From an uncultured Acidobacteriaceae bacterium (GTDB taxonomy: Bacteria; Acidobacteriota; Terriglobia; Terriglobales; Acidobacteriaceae): a DNA stretch of 64,000 nucleotides. The stretch's first letter is position 1, and the number at the start of each line of letters is the position of its first letter. The stretch is taken from NCBI GenBank assembly GCA_903828675.1, contig CAIKND010000106.1, positions 82,197 through 146,196 on the forward strand, in the 5' to 3' direction. Below, in pieces: positions 52,610 through 62,405 of this stretch. The notes under the pieces are model-generated. The model was given only the letters and a program-made list of their open reading frames with translations. It did no database searches and was not told where the DNA came from. The translations under genes were made by a program, and so were the position numbers.

Positions 52610-54700
52610 TCATCTCCACAGGGTCACCGAAGTTCCCCGCGCACCCAGGGCGTAGACTGCGTTCGAACCCTGCTCTTGTGGCGACTCGCCCCACAGCTTC
52701 TCCCGCCGAAGCCCCTCTGGATGCTGCACTTCACAGCGAACCGGAGAGTCCTCCCCATTGGTAACCACGCTCAAATAGGCACCACCGTTTTTCAGAATGC
52801 GCATCAGGCATCCCTTCTGCGGCTGCGGGAACCGGAATGGTTCGCTGTCGATGGCCTGCGCGAATTCGGTCTTGAGATATCCTGCAAGCGGCTCGGTGCC
52901 GCGAAGCCAGCCGCCAATCCCAATCGGAGATGGATCCCACAGAACCAGCCCGCCATTTTTCGCCTTGCGCGCCGTTGCGACAATCTCGCCGCCGCGCTCA
53001 CCGGCCACTTGCGCCGTGTGATTCTCGATGCTGCTGATCCACAAGTGTGAAGGCAGCGTCAACACCGGGGAACTCAAGCGAAGATTCACATCGCTGCCGA
53101 TGAAATGAACCTCCTTGAGGTCCGCGCCCGTCACTCGTCCCAACGGAAAGCCGGCAAGAGGCCAGGCCTTGGCGTGCGGGTCGTAGAATCCCGTGAGGCC
53201 TGTGATCAGGAGCGTGTTGCCGTTGTCCACAAAGGCCTCAAGATCGCCGACCTGGCTCTCTGTGATGGCGCGCGCATCGGGCAGAATGGCAATGCGCCGG
53301 GTCGCCGTCTTCGCTCGCCAGTCGTAATCTCCAAACAGTTTGACGCGCGGGGGCACTCCGAGCTGCGATAGAGCCTGATACATGCCCAGCGCGGCAAGCA
53401 GGTGAGCATTGCTGTCGCGCCCTGGGTAGTCAGCGTCGTGGTACCGCGCCTCGAGCGTCATCGTCTCCAGGCTCAGAATCACCGTCACTGGAGACTGCTG
53501 CACATGCGCTCCGCGAAAGAAATCGCTGTGGCTTTCGACAATCTGTGCAATCTTCGATGCAGTCTCCAGGCGGCGGCTCGGCCTCTGCTGAAAGTCCAGC
53601 AACGACCATTCCGCTGCCTCGGTTCCCTGTGCTCGCGCATTCAGTAGCCAGAAGATCACGCGATCAGCCCCCGCGCCAATACTGGTCCAGACCCACTGCC
53701 CAATGTCGTCAGCCGTAGGATCCATCGGTTTGTTGGAACTGTAGATATTGTTTCCGCCCTGCAGTTCGGTCACCCAATGAGGCTTGGGCTCGCTCGCTCC
53801 CTGTACCAGGTCGTTGATGTATGACACGCCCAATGCGTATTGGTTGCGGCTCAACAACCCAAAGTGCCATGCCGGATGAATCGAGCAACCCAGGCTATCC
53901 AGAAACGGCCGCCACGACGCCAGATCGTCCGACAGCCCCGCCATGTTGCTGATCAGCGCGTGTGGGTTAACATGCATGCCGTGCATGAGATTCGCATCTT
54001 GCAAACGAATCTGCTCCTCAATCCACTGCAACTGTTCGGTCTGGTAGTTGCGCCAGAAGTCCAGCCAGTCAATCTGCCGATTCTCGCTGGCAAAGCCCCC
54101 CGTGGCGGCTACCACGCTCACTTCCGTGAAGCCTCCGTATGCAGATCCCCAACTCTTATTCAACTCGCCGATGTCGGCGTATCGCTTCGTCAGCCACACG
54201 CGAAACTCCGCAACCGCTCGCGGATCTTCCGCGGGCGCCATCCCTGGCTCGTTCACCAGCAGCCAGGTATCCAGCGCCGGACTGCCTTTATAGCGATTTA
54301 CTATTTTTTCGATGTACACGGCCGCCGCTGCGCGTCCCACTTCAGTGGCGGGGTAACCGTGGCCCTGGTTTCCGTCGCCGCTCAAGAACGGTGGCGGGCC
54401 GCCCGGAGTCAACGTGGCCACAATCCGCACATGGTACTTCTCCGCCGAACGAAACACCTGGTCGTAGAGCGAATAATCCCATTGTCCCGGCCCCAGTTCC
54501 AGATAGCTCCACATCACGAAAATCCGCGCAACCGGCATGTGCGCCTCGGACAGTTCCCGAAACCATCCGTCAATTTGGGCAGGGGTCTGCCCCGGCTCAA
54601 TCCACACCTGTGCGCCAAGCAGCGGCGCCTGCGCGGGCGTCTGCGCGAACACTGCGCAACCAGGCAAAAGAGCCAGCAAGCAAGCCAACCAGAATTTCAC
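52610..54700 (-). CDS. GH42-like beta-galactosidase, exported
   Basis: 696 residues from a GTG at 54700, preceded by GAGGAGGAG at suitable spacing; the ATG at 54757 would place 19 Arg-rich residues before the signal peptide. Signal segment KFWLACLLALLPGCAVFAQ may instead be a lipoprotein signal (LPGC). The TIM barrel shows ARIFVMWSYLELGPGQWDYS near 58-77, the acid/base Glu151 in LLVNEPG, and the nucleophile Glu312 in HWVTELQGGNN. A trimerisation/Rossmann-like domain (LGMYQALSQLGVPPRVKL, IAILPDARAITESQVGDLEAFVDNG) and a C-terminal beta domain follow. The order is that of GH42. It hydrolyses terminal beta-galactosides or related sugars in the periplasm or outside. Confidence 0.87.
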   Translation of the reverse strand: MKFWLACLLALLPGCAVFAQTPAQAPLLGAQVWIEPGQTPAQIDGWFRELSEAHMPVARIFVMWSYLELGPGQWDYSLYDQVFRSAEKYHVRIVATLTPGGPPPFLSGDGNQGHGYPATEVGRAAAAVYIEKIVNRYKGSPALDTWLLVNEPGMAPAEDPRAVAEFRVWLTKRYADIGELNKSWGSAYGGFTEVSVVAATGGFASENRQIDWLDFWRNYQTEQLQWIEEQIRLQDANLMHGMHVNPHALISNMAGLSDDLASWRPFLDSLGCSIHPAWHFGLLSRNQYALGVSYINDLVQGASEPKPHWVTELQGGNNIYSSNKPMDPTADDIGQWVWTSIGAGADRVIFWLLNARAQGTEAAEWSLLDFQQRPSRRLETASKIAQIVESHSDFFRGAHVQQSPVTVILSLETMTLEARYHDADYPGRDSNAHLLAALGMYQALSQLGVPPRVKLFGDYDWRAKTATRRIAILPDARAITESQVGDLEAFVDNGNTLLITGLTGFYDPHAKAWPLAGFPLGRVTGADLKEVHFIGSDVNLRLSSPVLTLPSHLWISSIENHTAQVAGERGGEIVATARKAKNGGLVLWDPSPIGIGGWLRGTEPLAGYLKTEFAQAIDSEPFRFPQPQKGCLMRILKNGGAYLSVVTNGEDSPVRCEVQHPEGLRREKLWGESPQEQGSNAVYALGARGTSVTLWR

Positions 54701-54928
54701 GATGATTCTCCTCCTCTGGAATCTACTTGATCCGCAGCGATTTGCGCGAGTCGCCAAACCCTTGAATCAAATTGCAGGAGAGAATCCGGGAATCCATCAA
54801 ATACATAGATGCTCATCCAAATGCAGATGCACCAGTCCACGTGACAACAACTTCCGCCGACAGGTCCACTGCGCATTGGCGCAGCACCCAAGCACGGCTG
54901 GAAGTTTGATTGCAGTACAAAAAAGTGG

Positions 54929-55000
54929 TGGCCAGAGACGGGATTGAACCGCCGACGCCGGCCTTTTCAGGGCCGCGCTCTACCACTGAGCTATCTGGCC
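54929..55000 (-). tRNA. tRNA-Phe (GAA)
   Basis: On the minus strand a complete cloverleaf can be drawn: acceptor GGCCAGA/TCTGGCC, D-arm AGCTCAGTGGTAGAGC, anticodon stem CGGCC/GGCCG with loop CTGAAAA (anticodon GAA), and T-arm with GTTCAATCC. The discriminator is A, and CCA is encoded (54926-54928). Confidence 0.95.
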
Positions 55001-55216
55001 TCAGTGCAAACATCAGTTGCAAGTCTACACGTGGATTCCGGGCGATGCCGGAGGAGGTGGGTGTGTCCACGAACAGTGCGCTGCAACAACTGTGTCAGTA
55101 TACCAAGTCCTATTCTCTAAAGCCAAACCGGTGCCCATAAAGCCGCACCGAATAGGCAATTCTACTCCGCGCCCGTCCCGCTCTGTGCCGTTCCTGCTCT
55201 ACACTGGAAGGCAATC

Positions 55217-56794
55217 ATGCGCCGCCCTGCCAGTCTCCTCGCCTGCCTTGCCCTTGCCTTTTCCGCCGCAATCGCCATTTCTTGCGCCCAGACGCCCTCT
55301 GCCAGTCCCGAGGGCCGCGCCGAACGCGCCTTCAAGTCTGCTGCCCACCAGGGTCCGCCGGCTCTCAGGGCGTTTCTGGCGGATTTCCCCAAAGGAGCCG
55401 ATCTCCACGTTCATCTTTCAGGGGCAGTCTATGCGGAGACCTTTATTCGCCAGGCCGGGGAAGACGGGCTGTGTGTGGACCCTGTAGCGCTCAGCTTTGC
55501 CAAGCCTCCCTGTTCGGGGCGTTTGGTGCCGGCCTCCGATCTCTCGGGAGCCATGACGTCCGCCAACCAGGACCTGTATGACCGCCTGATCGACGCCTTC
55601 TCCATGCGCAGCTTTGTCCCCTCTGCGGGCTGGAGCGGCCACGATCAGTTCTTTGCCACTTTTTCCCGCTATGGCGGACTCAAAAAGAGCCATGCCGCAG
55701 AATGGGTGGACGAAGTGGCCACCCGCGCCGCCGCGCAAAATCAGCAATATCTCGAACTGATGCAAACCCCGCCTTTCGGTCATGCCGTGCAGATTGCCCA
55801 CCAGATCGGTTGGCCCACCGATCCGGCACAGCAGGATTTTGCGCAGTTCCGCCAGCTGTTGCTTGACCATGGCCTGCGCGACGAAGTCAGCACCGACCGC
55901 GAAGACGTGCGCGCCACCGAGTCTGCCCGCCGGCAAATCGAGCATTGCGGTACGCCTCAGGCCGCGCCAGCCTGCCAGGTCGAAGCCCGCTACATATACC
56001 AGGTGCTCCGCGGCAACCCGCCTGAGCAGGTGTTTGCGCAGACGCTTTTGGGATTCGAGACCATCGCAGCCAGCACAGAAGCGCAGGATGGCGGATTCGT
56101 CGGCATCAACTTTGTAATGCCGGAAGATGGGTTCCTCTCCATGCGCGACTACAGCCTTCAGATGAAAATGCTCGATTATCTGCACTCCGCTTATCCCAAA
56201 GTCCACATCAGCCTACATGCCGGCGAGTTGGCGGAGGGGATGGTGCCGCCCGAGGGGTTGCGCTTCCACATCCGGCAGGCGGTCGAACTGGGCCATGCGG
56301 AACGCATCGGGCACGGCGTGGACGTTATGGACGAAAACGACGCCTCCGGGCTGCTGAAAGAAATGGCCCGGAAGCACGTAATGATCGAAATTAACCTCAG
56401 CTCAAACGAAGGCATTCTCGGCGTCAAGGGCGCGGACCATCCGTTTCCGCTCTACCGCGCCGCACACGTGCCAGTAGCGCTCTCCACAGACGACGAAGGC
56501 GTTAGCCGCATCGACATTACCCACGAATATGTGCGGGCCGCGCTCGACTACCACCTCACCTTCGTGGACCTCAAGACCCTCGCCCGGACCGGCCTGGAAC
56601 ACAGCTTCCTTCCCGGAGCCAGCCTGTGGGCCACCCAGGATGTATTTATCTCTCCGGCCGCTCCTTGCAAGGCCAACGCGCCAGGCGCCGAGAAGCCGTC
56701 TACCGGCTGCAAGGCATTTCTGGACGGGAGCCAAAGGGCCGCCGCCCAATGGGAGTTGGAACGGAGATTCCGTGCCTTTGAGGCCAAATGGTAG
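55217..56794 (+). CDS. Secreted adenosine deaminase-family protein
   Basis: 525 residues with a signal peptide (LLACLALAFSAAIAISCAQ; Cys23 could be a lipobox). The metal-dependent deaminase core is intact: DLHVHLSGA with His64 and His66, SLHAGEL (metal His, catalytic Glu), ERIGHGVDV, and LSTDDEGV with the DD pair near the end of the barrel. It also has a long insert between the first and second motifs, as in extracellular ADGF/ADA2-type proteins. It should convert adenosine (or deoxyadenosine) to inosine outside the cytoplasm, for purine salvage. Its stop overlaps the start of the next gene by seven bases. Confidence 0.88.
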   Translation: MRRPASLLACLALAFSAAIAISCAQTPSASPEGRAERAFKSAAHQGPPALRAFLADFPKGADLHVHLSGAVYAETFIRQAGEDGLCVDPVALSFAKPPCSGRLVPASDLSGAMTSANQDLYDRLIDAFSMRSFVPSAGWSGHDQFFATFSRYGGLKKSHAAEWVDEVATRAAAQNQQYLELMQTPPFGHAVQIAHQIGWPTDPAQQDFAQFRQLLLDHGLRDEVSTDREDVRATESARRQIEHCGTPQAAPACQVEARYIYQVLRGNPPEQVFAQTLLGFETIAASTEAQDGGFVGINFVMPEDGFLSMRDYSLQMKMLDYLHSAYPKVHISLHAGELAEGMVPPEGLRFHIRQAVELGHAERIGHGVDVMDENDASGLLKEMARKHVMIEINLSSNEGILGVKGADHPFPLYRAAHVPVALSTDDEGVSRIDITHEYVRAALDYHLTFVDLKTLARTGLEHSFLPGASLWATQDVFISPAAPCKANAPGAEKPSTGCKAFLDGSQRAAAQWELERRFRAFEAKW

Positions 56795-57834
56795 ACGGAA
56801 CGGGGCGAAAACCAGGACCACTGCGCTTCTGGCGAATCATGGTGATGGTCGCCCTCACGGCGATGGCGATCCAGACTTCCCCGGCGCAAAGCGGGCCTGA
56901 GCCTTCCTCGCCCAACAGTATTCACGGCACTGTCGTAGACGGGAACGGAGCGTTCTGCGAGGGTGCGCGCGTCTCGCTTGTCCAGGCCGGCTCAAACGCT
57001 CCCCGTGTCACAGTGTCCGACAGCAACGGGCGATTCAACTTTGCCGATGTGCCTGCCGGTGCCTTCACCCTCTCCGTGTCTTCAAATGGATTTGCACCAC
57101 GCACGGTGACCGGCGCGCTGCTCCCTGGCGAGAGCTTTGAAGCGCAGCCCGTGGTGCTGCTCGTCAGCGCTGCCACCAGCGAAGTTCATGTATCAGCCTC
57201 GCAGCGGGAGATCGCGCAGGAGCAGCTAAGGGACGAAGAACACCAGCGCGTACTCGGCATTATTCCCAACTTCACCGTCGTGTATGCGCACAATGCGCCG
57301 CCCCTCAGTTCGAAGCAAAAGTTCCAATTGGCGTGGCGCGCCTCTATCGATCCGTTCACTCTCCTCGCCACCGGAGCCTCGGCAGGAATCGACCAGGCGA
57401 ACAACTCCTTCAAGGCTTACGGGCAGGGTGCTGCGGGATACGCTCGGCGCTACGGGGCAACCTACGGCGACAACGTTATCGGCACCATGATCGGTAGCGC
57501 GATTCTGCCCTCGCTGCTCAAGCAGGACCCTCGCTACTTCTACAAGGGAACCGGAACCAGACGCTCGCGCGTGCTCTATGCTCTCGCCATGTCCGTCGTG
57601 TGCAGGGGCGACAACGGCCACTGGCAGCCCGATTATTCCAGAATCACAGCCGATTTCGCGGCCGCCGGCATCTCCGACCTCTACTATCCAGACCACGATC
57701 GAAACGGCGCTACAGTAATCTTCCAGAACGTGCTGATCGGCAAGGCCAGCGGCGCGGTCGAGAATCTCTTTCAGGAGTTCCTTGCCCGAAAACTCACTCC
57801 AAAAGTTCCCACTTACACGGCACTCAAACCGTAA
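56788..57834 (+). CDS. Carboxypeptidase-regulatory-like domain fused to unknown exported family
   Basis: 348 residues; the ATG lies within the end of the adenosine deaminase gene, implying coupled translation. An internal start at 56839 (MVMVALTAMAIQ) is possible and would place the signal peptide first. After the signal (…PAQS) comes a beta-sandwich of the CarboxypepD_reg type, residues ~48-130 (IHGTVVDGNGAFCEGARVSL, GRFNFADVPAGAFTLSVSS). The second half (YGQGAAGYARRYGATYGDN, LLKQDPRYFYKG) is shared with the protein at 42245-43078. Function unknown; envelope location likely. Confidence 0.75.
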   Translation: MVDGTGRKPGPLRFWRIMVMVALTAMAIQTSPAQSGPEPSSPNSIHGTVVDGNGAFCEGARVSLVQAGSNAPRVTVSDSNGRFNFADVPAGAFTLSVSSNGFAPRTVTGALLPGESFEAQPVVLLVSAATSEVHVSASQREIAQEQLRDEEHQRVLGIIPNFTVVYAHNAPPLSSKQKFQLAWRASIDPFTLLATGASAGIDQANNSFKAYGQGAAGYARRYGATYGDNVIGTMIGSAILPSLLKQDPRYFYKGTGTRRSRVLYALAMSVVCRGDNGHWQPDYSRITADFAAAGISDLYYPDHDRNGATVIFQNVLIGKASGAVENLFQEFLARKLTPKVPTYTALKP

Positions 57835-58091
57835 GGCCATCGATTGGCTCGATCAGGGAACGGCGCCAGGTGCCTGCCCGATTGAAATACCCGCAAAACA
57901 GCCGTCTGAAAACGACCCTCGATTGTGTCCCTCCTTCTGAAGTATGATGGCAAGTTGTCAAGAAACTCCCCAACTAAATCGCTGTACGCGTTCACGCCTT
58001 AACGAGTAAAGCTATCCTCTCCAACGGATAGCCAACCATGTCCAAACCGCATTCTTGCGGTTCGGTGCTTCAACTGGAAAGAGGGCATCTT

Positions 58092-60803
58092 ATGTCACTT
58101 CGCCGCTTGTTCGTTCTGCTGCCGATCGTTCTTGCCTCGTTCGCCCTGTGCGTCCAGGCGCAGCAACTCCCATTCGAGGACCCAAAACTGCCCCCGGCAC
58201 AGCGTGCGCACGACTTGGTTGGACGCATGACGCTCGATGAGAAGGCCGCGCAGCTTGAAGACTGGGCCACCGCAATTCCCCGCCTCGGCATTCCCGACTA
58301 CCAGACATGGAACGAAGCGCTGCACGGCGTCGCCCGCGCAGGCTACGCCACCGTGTTTCCTCAGGCCATCGGCATGGCGGCCACCTGGGACCCCACCATT
58401 GTCGGGCGCATGGGCAACATCGTCTCCACTGAGGCCCGCGCCAAGTACAACGTGGCGCAAACCGAGGGCAATCACCGCATCTTCTACGGCCTCACCTTCT
58501 GGTCGCCCAACATCAACATCTTTCGCGATCCCCGCTGGGGCCGCGGCCAGGAGACATACGGCGAAGATCCATTCCTCACCGGCCGCCTGGGCGTTGCGTT
58601 CATCTCCGGAGTGCAGGGCACGGATCCAAACCACCTGCGTGCCGGTGCCACCAGCAAGCATTTCGCCGTCCACAGCGGTCCTGAGACCCTGCGTCACGGC
58701 TTCAACGTCGATCCCTCCCCCCGCGACATTGAAGAGACTTACCTGCCCGCCTTCCGCGCCACCGTTACCGAGGGCCATGTCCAATCGGTCATGTGCGCTT
58801 ACAACTCTATTAATGGCTGGCCCGCTTGCACCAACAAAATGCTGCTCAAGGAGCACCTCCGCGACGCCTGGGGCTTCAAGGGCTTTGTCGTCTCGGACTG
58901 CGGGGCCATCGTCGACGTGAACAACGGCCACAAAAAGACCGCCGACATCACCCACTCCGCCGCTCTTTCGCTTCAGGCCGGCACTGACCTCTCCTGCAGC
59001 ATCTGGAGTCCCGGCTTCAACACCCTCGCCGATGCGGTCCGCCAGGGGCTCGTCTCTGAGGATCTGGTAACCCAAGCCGCCGAACGGCTCTACACCGGAC
59101 GTTTCCAGCTCGGCCTCTTCGATCCGCAAGGCTCCAACAAGCTCGACAACCTTCGTGTCACCGATGGCCTCTTCAACGAGGACCGTGCCGCCTCCCGCAA
59201 AGCCGCCGAGGAGAGCATTGTTCTGCTCAAAAACACCGGCGTTCTGCCCCTCAACGCCAAGCCGGGCCACATCGCCGTCCTTGGTCCCACCGCTGACCTC
59301 TTGCCCTCCATCCTCGGCAACTACGTCGGAGTGCCTGTTCATCCGGTCACGCCGTTGGACGGCATGCTCAACGAGTTCAAGAGTTCGCCCATCCTTTATG
59401 CGCAGGGCTCCACGCTCGCCGTCGGCATGGGCGTTCCAGTCCCCCGCACCGCCTTCGGTCTGGGCAAAGGCCTCAAAACAGAGTTCTTCGCCACCCCCGA
59501 CTGCACCGGCCGCCCGGTGGCAACCCTCACCCAGCCCCTGGTTCAGACCGACTGGGAAAGCGCTCTGCCCGTCCCGCAAGTAGCTACACATAACTACTCC
59601 GTGCGCTGGACCGGAGCCCTTACCGTGCCCGCTCCCGGCCACTACGTCTTCACCCTCGAATCCGGCGACAGCTTCCCATACTCGCCCGTCGAGTCCTACC
59701 GGTTTGTCCTCGACGGCAAGGTTGTCTCCGAAGGCAGTCTGCGCCAGTCAGCCGACATCTCCGCCATGGGCAACTTCAAGTCCGCTCCCGGCGCATCGCC
59801 CACCGCGCCGCCCGTCATGAACTTCCCCAAAGTGCCGTCCGTCGCGGTGGACTTCGCCGACACCAAGCCGCACGACTTCCGCCTCGAGTACTCCCACTCC
59901 GGCGACCAGGCCGGCGGCGGACTCACCCTCAAGTGGGAAGCGCCCGCCCAGGCCCAACTCGACGAGGCTGTGGCCCGCGCCAAAGAAGCTGATGTCGTGG
60001 TCGTTTTTGTCGGCCTCTCGCCTCAACTCGAAGGCGAGGAGATGAAGATCAAGATCGACGGCTTCGACGGCGGCGACCGCACCAGCCTCGACCTGCCCGC
60101 CCCGCAGCAGAAACTCCTTGAGGCCGTGGCCGCCACTGGCAAGCCCCTCGTCGTCGTCCTGCAGAGCGGCAGCGCCGTCAGCCTCAACTGGGCCAATCAG
60201 CATGCCGGCGCAATTCTTGAAGCCTGGTACCCCGGTGTCGACGGTGGCGCGGCCATCGCCCGCACCCTGGCCGGCGTCAACAACCCCGCAGGCCGGCTCC
60301 CCATTACCTTCTATGCCAACCTCGACGGCCTGCCCGCCTTCACTGACTACACAATCAAGGGCCGCACCTACCGCTACTTCACTGGCAAGCCGCTTTGGGG
60401 CTTCGGTTACGGGCTCAGTTACTCCACATTCAAATACGGCCCCGTCAAGCTCTCGGCAGAAACCCTCAAAGCCGGCGACCCGATCAGCGCCACCGTCACC
60501 GTCACCAACACCAGCGCGCTTGCCGGCGACGAAGTCGTCGAGGCCTACCTGAAGACGCCGCAGGCCGACGGTCCCATCCACTCTCTGGTCGGACTCCAGC
60601 GCATTGAACTGGCGCCCGGAACAAGCAAGGATGTCACCATCTCCATCGATCCGCGCTCCCTATCGAGCGTGGACGACCAGGGCAATCGCTCCATCCTGGC
60701 CGGCAAATACAGCCTCACCCTCGGCGGCGCGCAGCCCCAGGAAACAAAGGCCCGCTCGGAAGCCACCTTCACAGTCAACGGCGCTCAGCCTCTCCCCAAG
60801 TAG
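58092..60803 (+). CDS. GH3 beta-glycosidase with inserted PA14 domain
   Basis: 903 residues from the ATG at 58092 (GAGGGCATC upstream), giving a signal peptide (MSLRRLFVLLPIVLASFALCVQAQ). The N-terminal TIM barrel shows TFWSPNINIFRDPRWGRGQETYGEDP near 135-160, KHF at 189-191 and the nucleophile Asp269 in VVSDCGA. A PA14-like carbohydrate-binding domain (~458-620, GLKTEFFATPDCTG to LRLEYSHSG) is inserted in the second alpha/beta domain. The enzyme resumes with AKEADVVVVFVGLSPQLEGEEM, then LWGFGYGLSYSTF, and ends in a fibronectin-like domain. It is probably a beta-glucosidase or beta-xylosidase acting on plant oligosaccharides outside the cytoplasm. Confidence 0.92.
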   Translation: MSLRRLFVLLPIVLASFALCVQAQQLPFEDPKLPPAQRAHDLVGRMTLDEKAAQLEDWATAIPRLGIPDYQTWNEALHGVARAGYATVFPQAIGMAATWDPTIVGRMGNIVSTEARAKYNVAQTEGNHRIFYGLTFWSPNINIFRDPRWGRGQETYGEDPFLTGRLGVAFISGVQGTDPNHLRAGATSKHFAVHSGPETLRHGFNVDPSPRDIEETYLPAFRATVTEGHVQSVMCAYNSINGWPACTNKMLLKEHLRDAWGFKGFVVSDCGAIVDVNNGHKKTADITHSAALSLQAGTDLSCSIWSPGFNTLADAVRQGLVSEDLVTQAAERLYTGRFQLGLFDPQGSNKLDNLRVTDGLFNEDRAASRKAAEESIVLLKNTGVLPLNAKPGHIAVLGPTADLLPSILGNYVGVPVHPVTPLDGMLNEFKSSPILYAQGSTLAVGMGVPVPRTAFGLGKGLKTEFFATPDCTGRPVATLTQPLVQTDWESALPVPQVATHNYSVRWTGALTVPAPGHYVFTLESGDSFPYSPVESYRFVLDGKVVSEGSLRQSADISAMGNFKSAPGASPTAPPVMNFPKVPSVAVDFADTKPHDFRLEYSHSGDQAGGGLTLKWEAPAQAQLDEAVARAKEADVVVVFVGLSPQLEGEEMKIKIDGFDGGDRTSLDLPAPQQKLLEAVAATGKPLVVVLQSGSAVSLNWANQHAGAILEAWYPGVDGGAAIARTLAGVNNPAGRLPITFYANLDGLPAFTDYTIKGRTYRYFTGKPLWGFGYGLSYSTFKYGPVKLSAETLKAGDPISATVTVTNTSALAGDEVVEAYLKTPQADGPIHSLVGLQRIELAPGTSKDVTISIDPRSLSSVDDQGNRSILAGKYSLTLGGAQPQETKARSEATFTVNGAQPLPK

Positions 60804-60812
60804 CTCTTCACC

Positions 60813-60889
60813 GCAATTCTCTCTGCCACGCTTGGATCGAACAACGATCCAAGCGTGGGAGAGCAATTCTCGACCGATCCGATCGGTCG
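60813..60889. repeat. Palindromes framed by a 9-bp direct repeat
   Basis: A perfect inverted repeat CCACGCTTGGATCG/CGATCCAAGCGTGG (60826-60858, 5-base loop) lies between two copies of GCAATTCTC (60813-60821 and 60863-60871). A second palindrome, CGACCGAT/ATCGGTCG, directly follows (60871-60889). It lies just after the GH3 gene and could serve as a terminator, although no T-run follows. Confidence 0.6.
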
Positions 60890-61140
60890 CTACTTTCCGA
60901 CCTCCCCCCGGTGTTCTGTAACAGTCGTCCACCGGCAAAGCCGACCCGCGTGAGATGAAACAGAATCCCGTGTCGTCCCTTTAGCGGAGGGAGCAGGGGC
61001 ATTTATGCCCCTGAATTGATCCCATCAATGCCCCGCCTTCAGGCACGGGCTTTCATCCCCTTCCACCAGGCCGGCGAACAAGACCAAAGCCAATTCCAAT
61101 TAGGGCACGACTTCAAAGCCAGACCTAAGCAGCAACTTCC

Positions 61141-61400
61141 GCATCGCCGACAATCCAACCACGGTGCCCGTCCAGCACCATCATCCTCTACCCATAGCAC
61201 TGTCATCCTGAGGCGGGTGGCCGAGGTACCAAGAAAGTGAATCGCGCCATTGAAGGTGGGTGGCCCGGGTCCCTCGCACTTGGGGACCCGGGAGACCGCG
61301 AACCCCGACCGGACCACTCCCGAGTTACTGACGTTCCGGCTGCATCACCGACCACAACGCCCGTCCGGCACCATCATCCTCTACTCACAGCACTGTCGCT
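61141..61400 (+). repeat. Imperfect ~60-bp direct repeat
   Basis: The two copies share GCATC(G/A)CCGAC, then CCCGTCC(A/G)GCACC, CATCATCCTCTAC and AGCACTGTC in the same order and nearly the same spacing (61141-61208 and 61341-61400). Start to start they are 200 bases apart. Confidence 0.65.
61264..61292. repeat. REP-like hairpin, copy 1
   Basis: Perfect arms CCCGGGTCCC/GGGACCCGGG around the loop TCGCACTTG. A second hairpin with nearly the same loop lies at 62406-62430. Confidence 0.65.
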
Positions 61401-61604
61401 GAAAGAAGTGAAAGATCCGCGGCTGCCTTTGAGAGTTTCAAAGGGTCGTTACTTCCGAATAGGCGACAATACACTCAGAACCCTGGCGAGAGGCAGAATG
61501 ACGGCTTTTCGAAGCTCCGAAGGCGGAGTATATTGTGTGCAGTGAAAGCAGCCCAAATATTACTTATCTTTGGGCTTCTGCTTACGACGTGAGGACCTAT
61601 CGTT

Positions 61605-62378
61605 ATGACGGACGCCGCCGCATGTTGCTTTAGCGTAGCGTTTGGCCCTCCCTCCAATTCTACCGGCAAAGAACGTGACTCCGAATCAGGCAACGACTAC
61701 TTCGGGGCTCGGTACTACGCTAGCAGCATGGGTCGCTTCACTAGCCCTGACCCATCGCAGCTTTCTTTTGCCGATGCGACCAACCCGCAGAGCCTAAATT
61801 TGTATAGCTACGTGCTCAATAACCCGCTCATCTACATCGACCCAAACGGAGAAGAATGTGTTTGGGACGACGGTACTTGGGACGCTGCTGATGACCCGGA
61901 CACCGGAACTTGGAGTCAATGTACCGCGAAGGGTGGAAGCTGGGTGGATTCAAACATGTTCGAGAGTGTTGAAGGCAATCAGTACGGAAGCTGGAGTGGC
62001 CAGGCGAGCTCATCAATCGCGTTCGATTGGCTTACTCCTTCAGCCATTGTTAACGCCTCTGATAGCGCCCCAAATAACGGGCCGACGTGGAGCCAAAAGA
62101 ACAAGGGTTGTTTAGACAAGATCAACAGCACGCCGGACGGGAAGCTTTACAACTTCCTCAGTCCGCTATCAATGATTCCCGGTGTCGGCAACCCCGATCC
62201 TGCGGAAAGTGCATTTGAGTATGGCTTCATGGGTTCTGCAAAGTACGGTGCATTCAAATTCTTTCAGGCTGCAGGCCAAAACTGGTCTGGCACAGGCCTT
62301 GGAGCGATCGGAAAGGCGGTGTCAGGTCTGACTGAGGTTACAGTTGAAACTTTTGGCGGGTGGCCACGGTCTCGATGA
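61605..62378 (+). pseudogene. Orphan Rhs C-terminal tip
   Basis: 257 residues. Residues ~18-75 match the RHS-repeat-associated core that ends Rhs and YD-repeat proteins: STGKERDSESGNDYFGARYY, ASSMGRFTSPDP, NLYSYVLNNPLIYIDPNG. After DPNG comes an unrelated Trp/Ser/Gly-rich tail of ~180 residues, in the place where the variable (often toxic) C-terminal domain is found. No toxin motif is recognisable. The several-kilobase Rhs body that should precede the core is absent; upstream is repeat sequence. It is most likely a displaced 3' cassette, not an intact gene. The ATG at 61605 has no good ribosome binding site. Confidence 0.7.
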
Positions 62379-62405
62379 CTGGTCCTGGTCCACATGAGGG
62401 TGCCA

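Larger units (their letters stand above)
60890..61604. other. Repeat-rich intergenic region before the Rhs fragment
   Basis: About 700 bases with no gene of protein character. It contains a direct repeat of ~60 bases (61141-61208 and 61341-61400) and a REP-like hairpin between the two copies (61264-61292). Confidence 0.5.

Noticed and set aside
54910..55140. Short plus-strand frame reading through tRNA-Phe (GIEPPTPAF type)
   Set aside because: The translation of the antisense strand of a tRNA gives this well-known false protein.
58095..59642. 515-codon minus-strand open frame inside the GH3 gene
   Set aside because: It is antisense to a clearly conserved GH3 enzyme; long opposite-strand frames are expected at this GC content, and the translation shows no domain.
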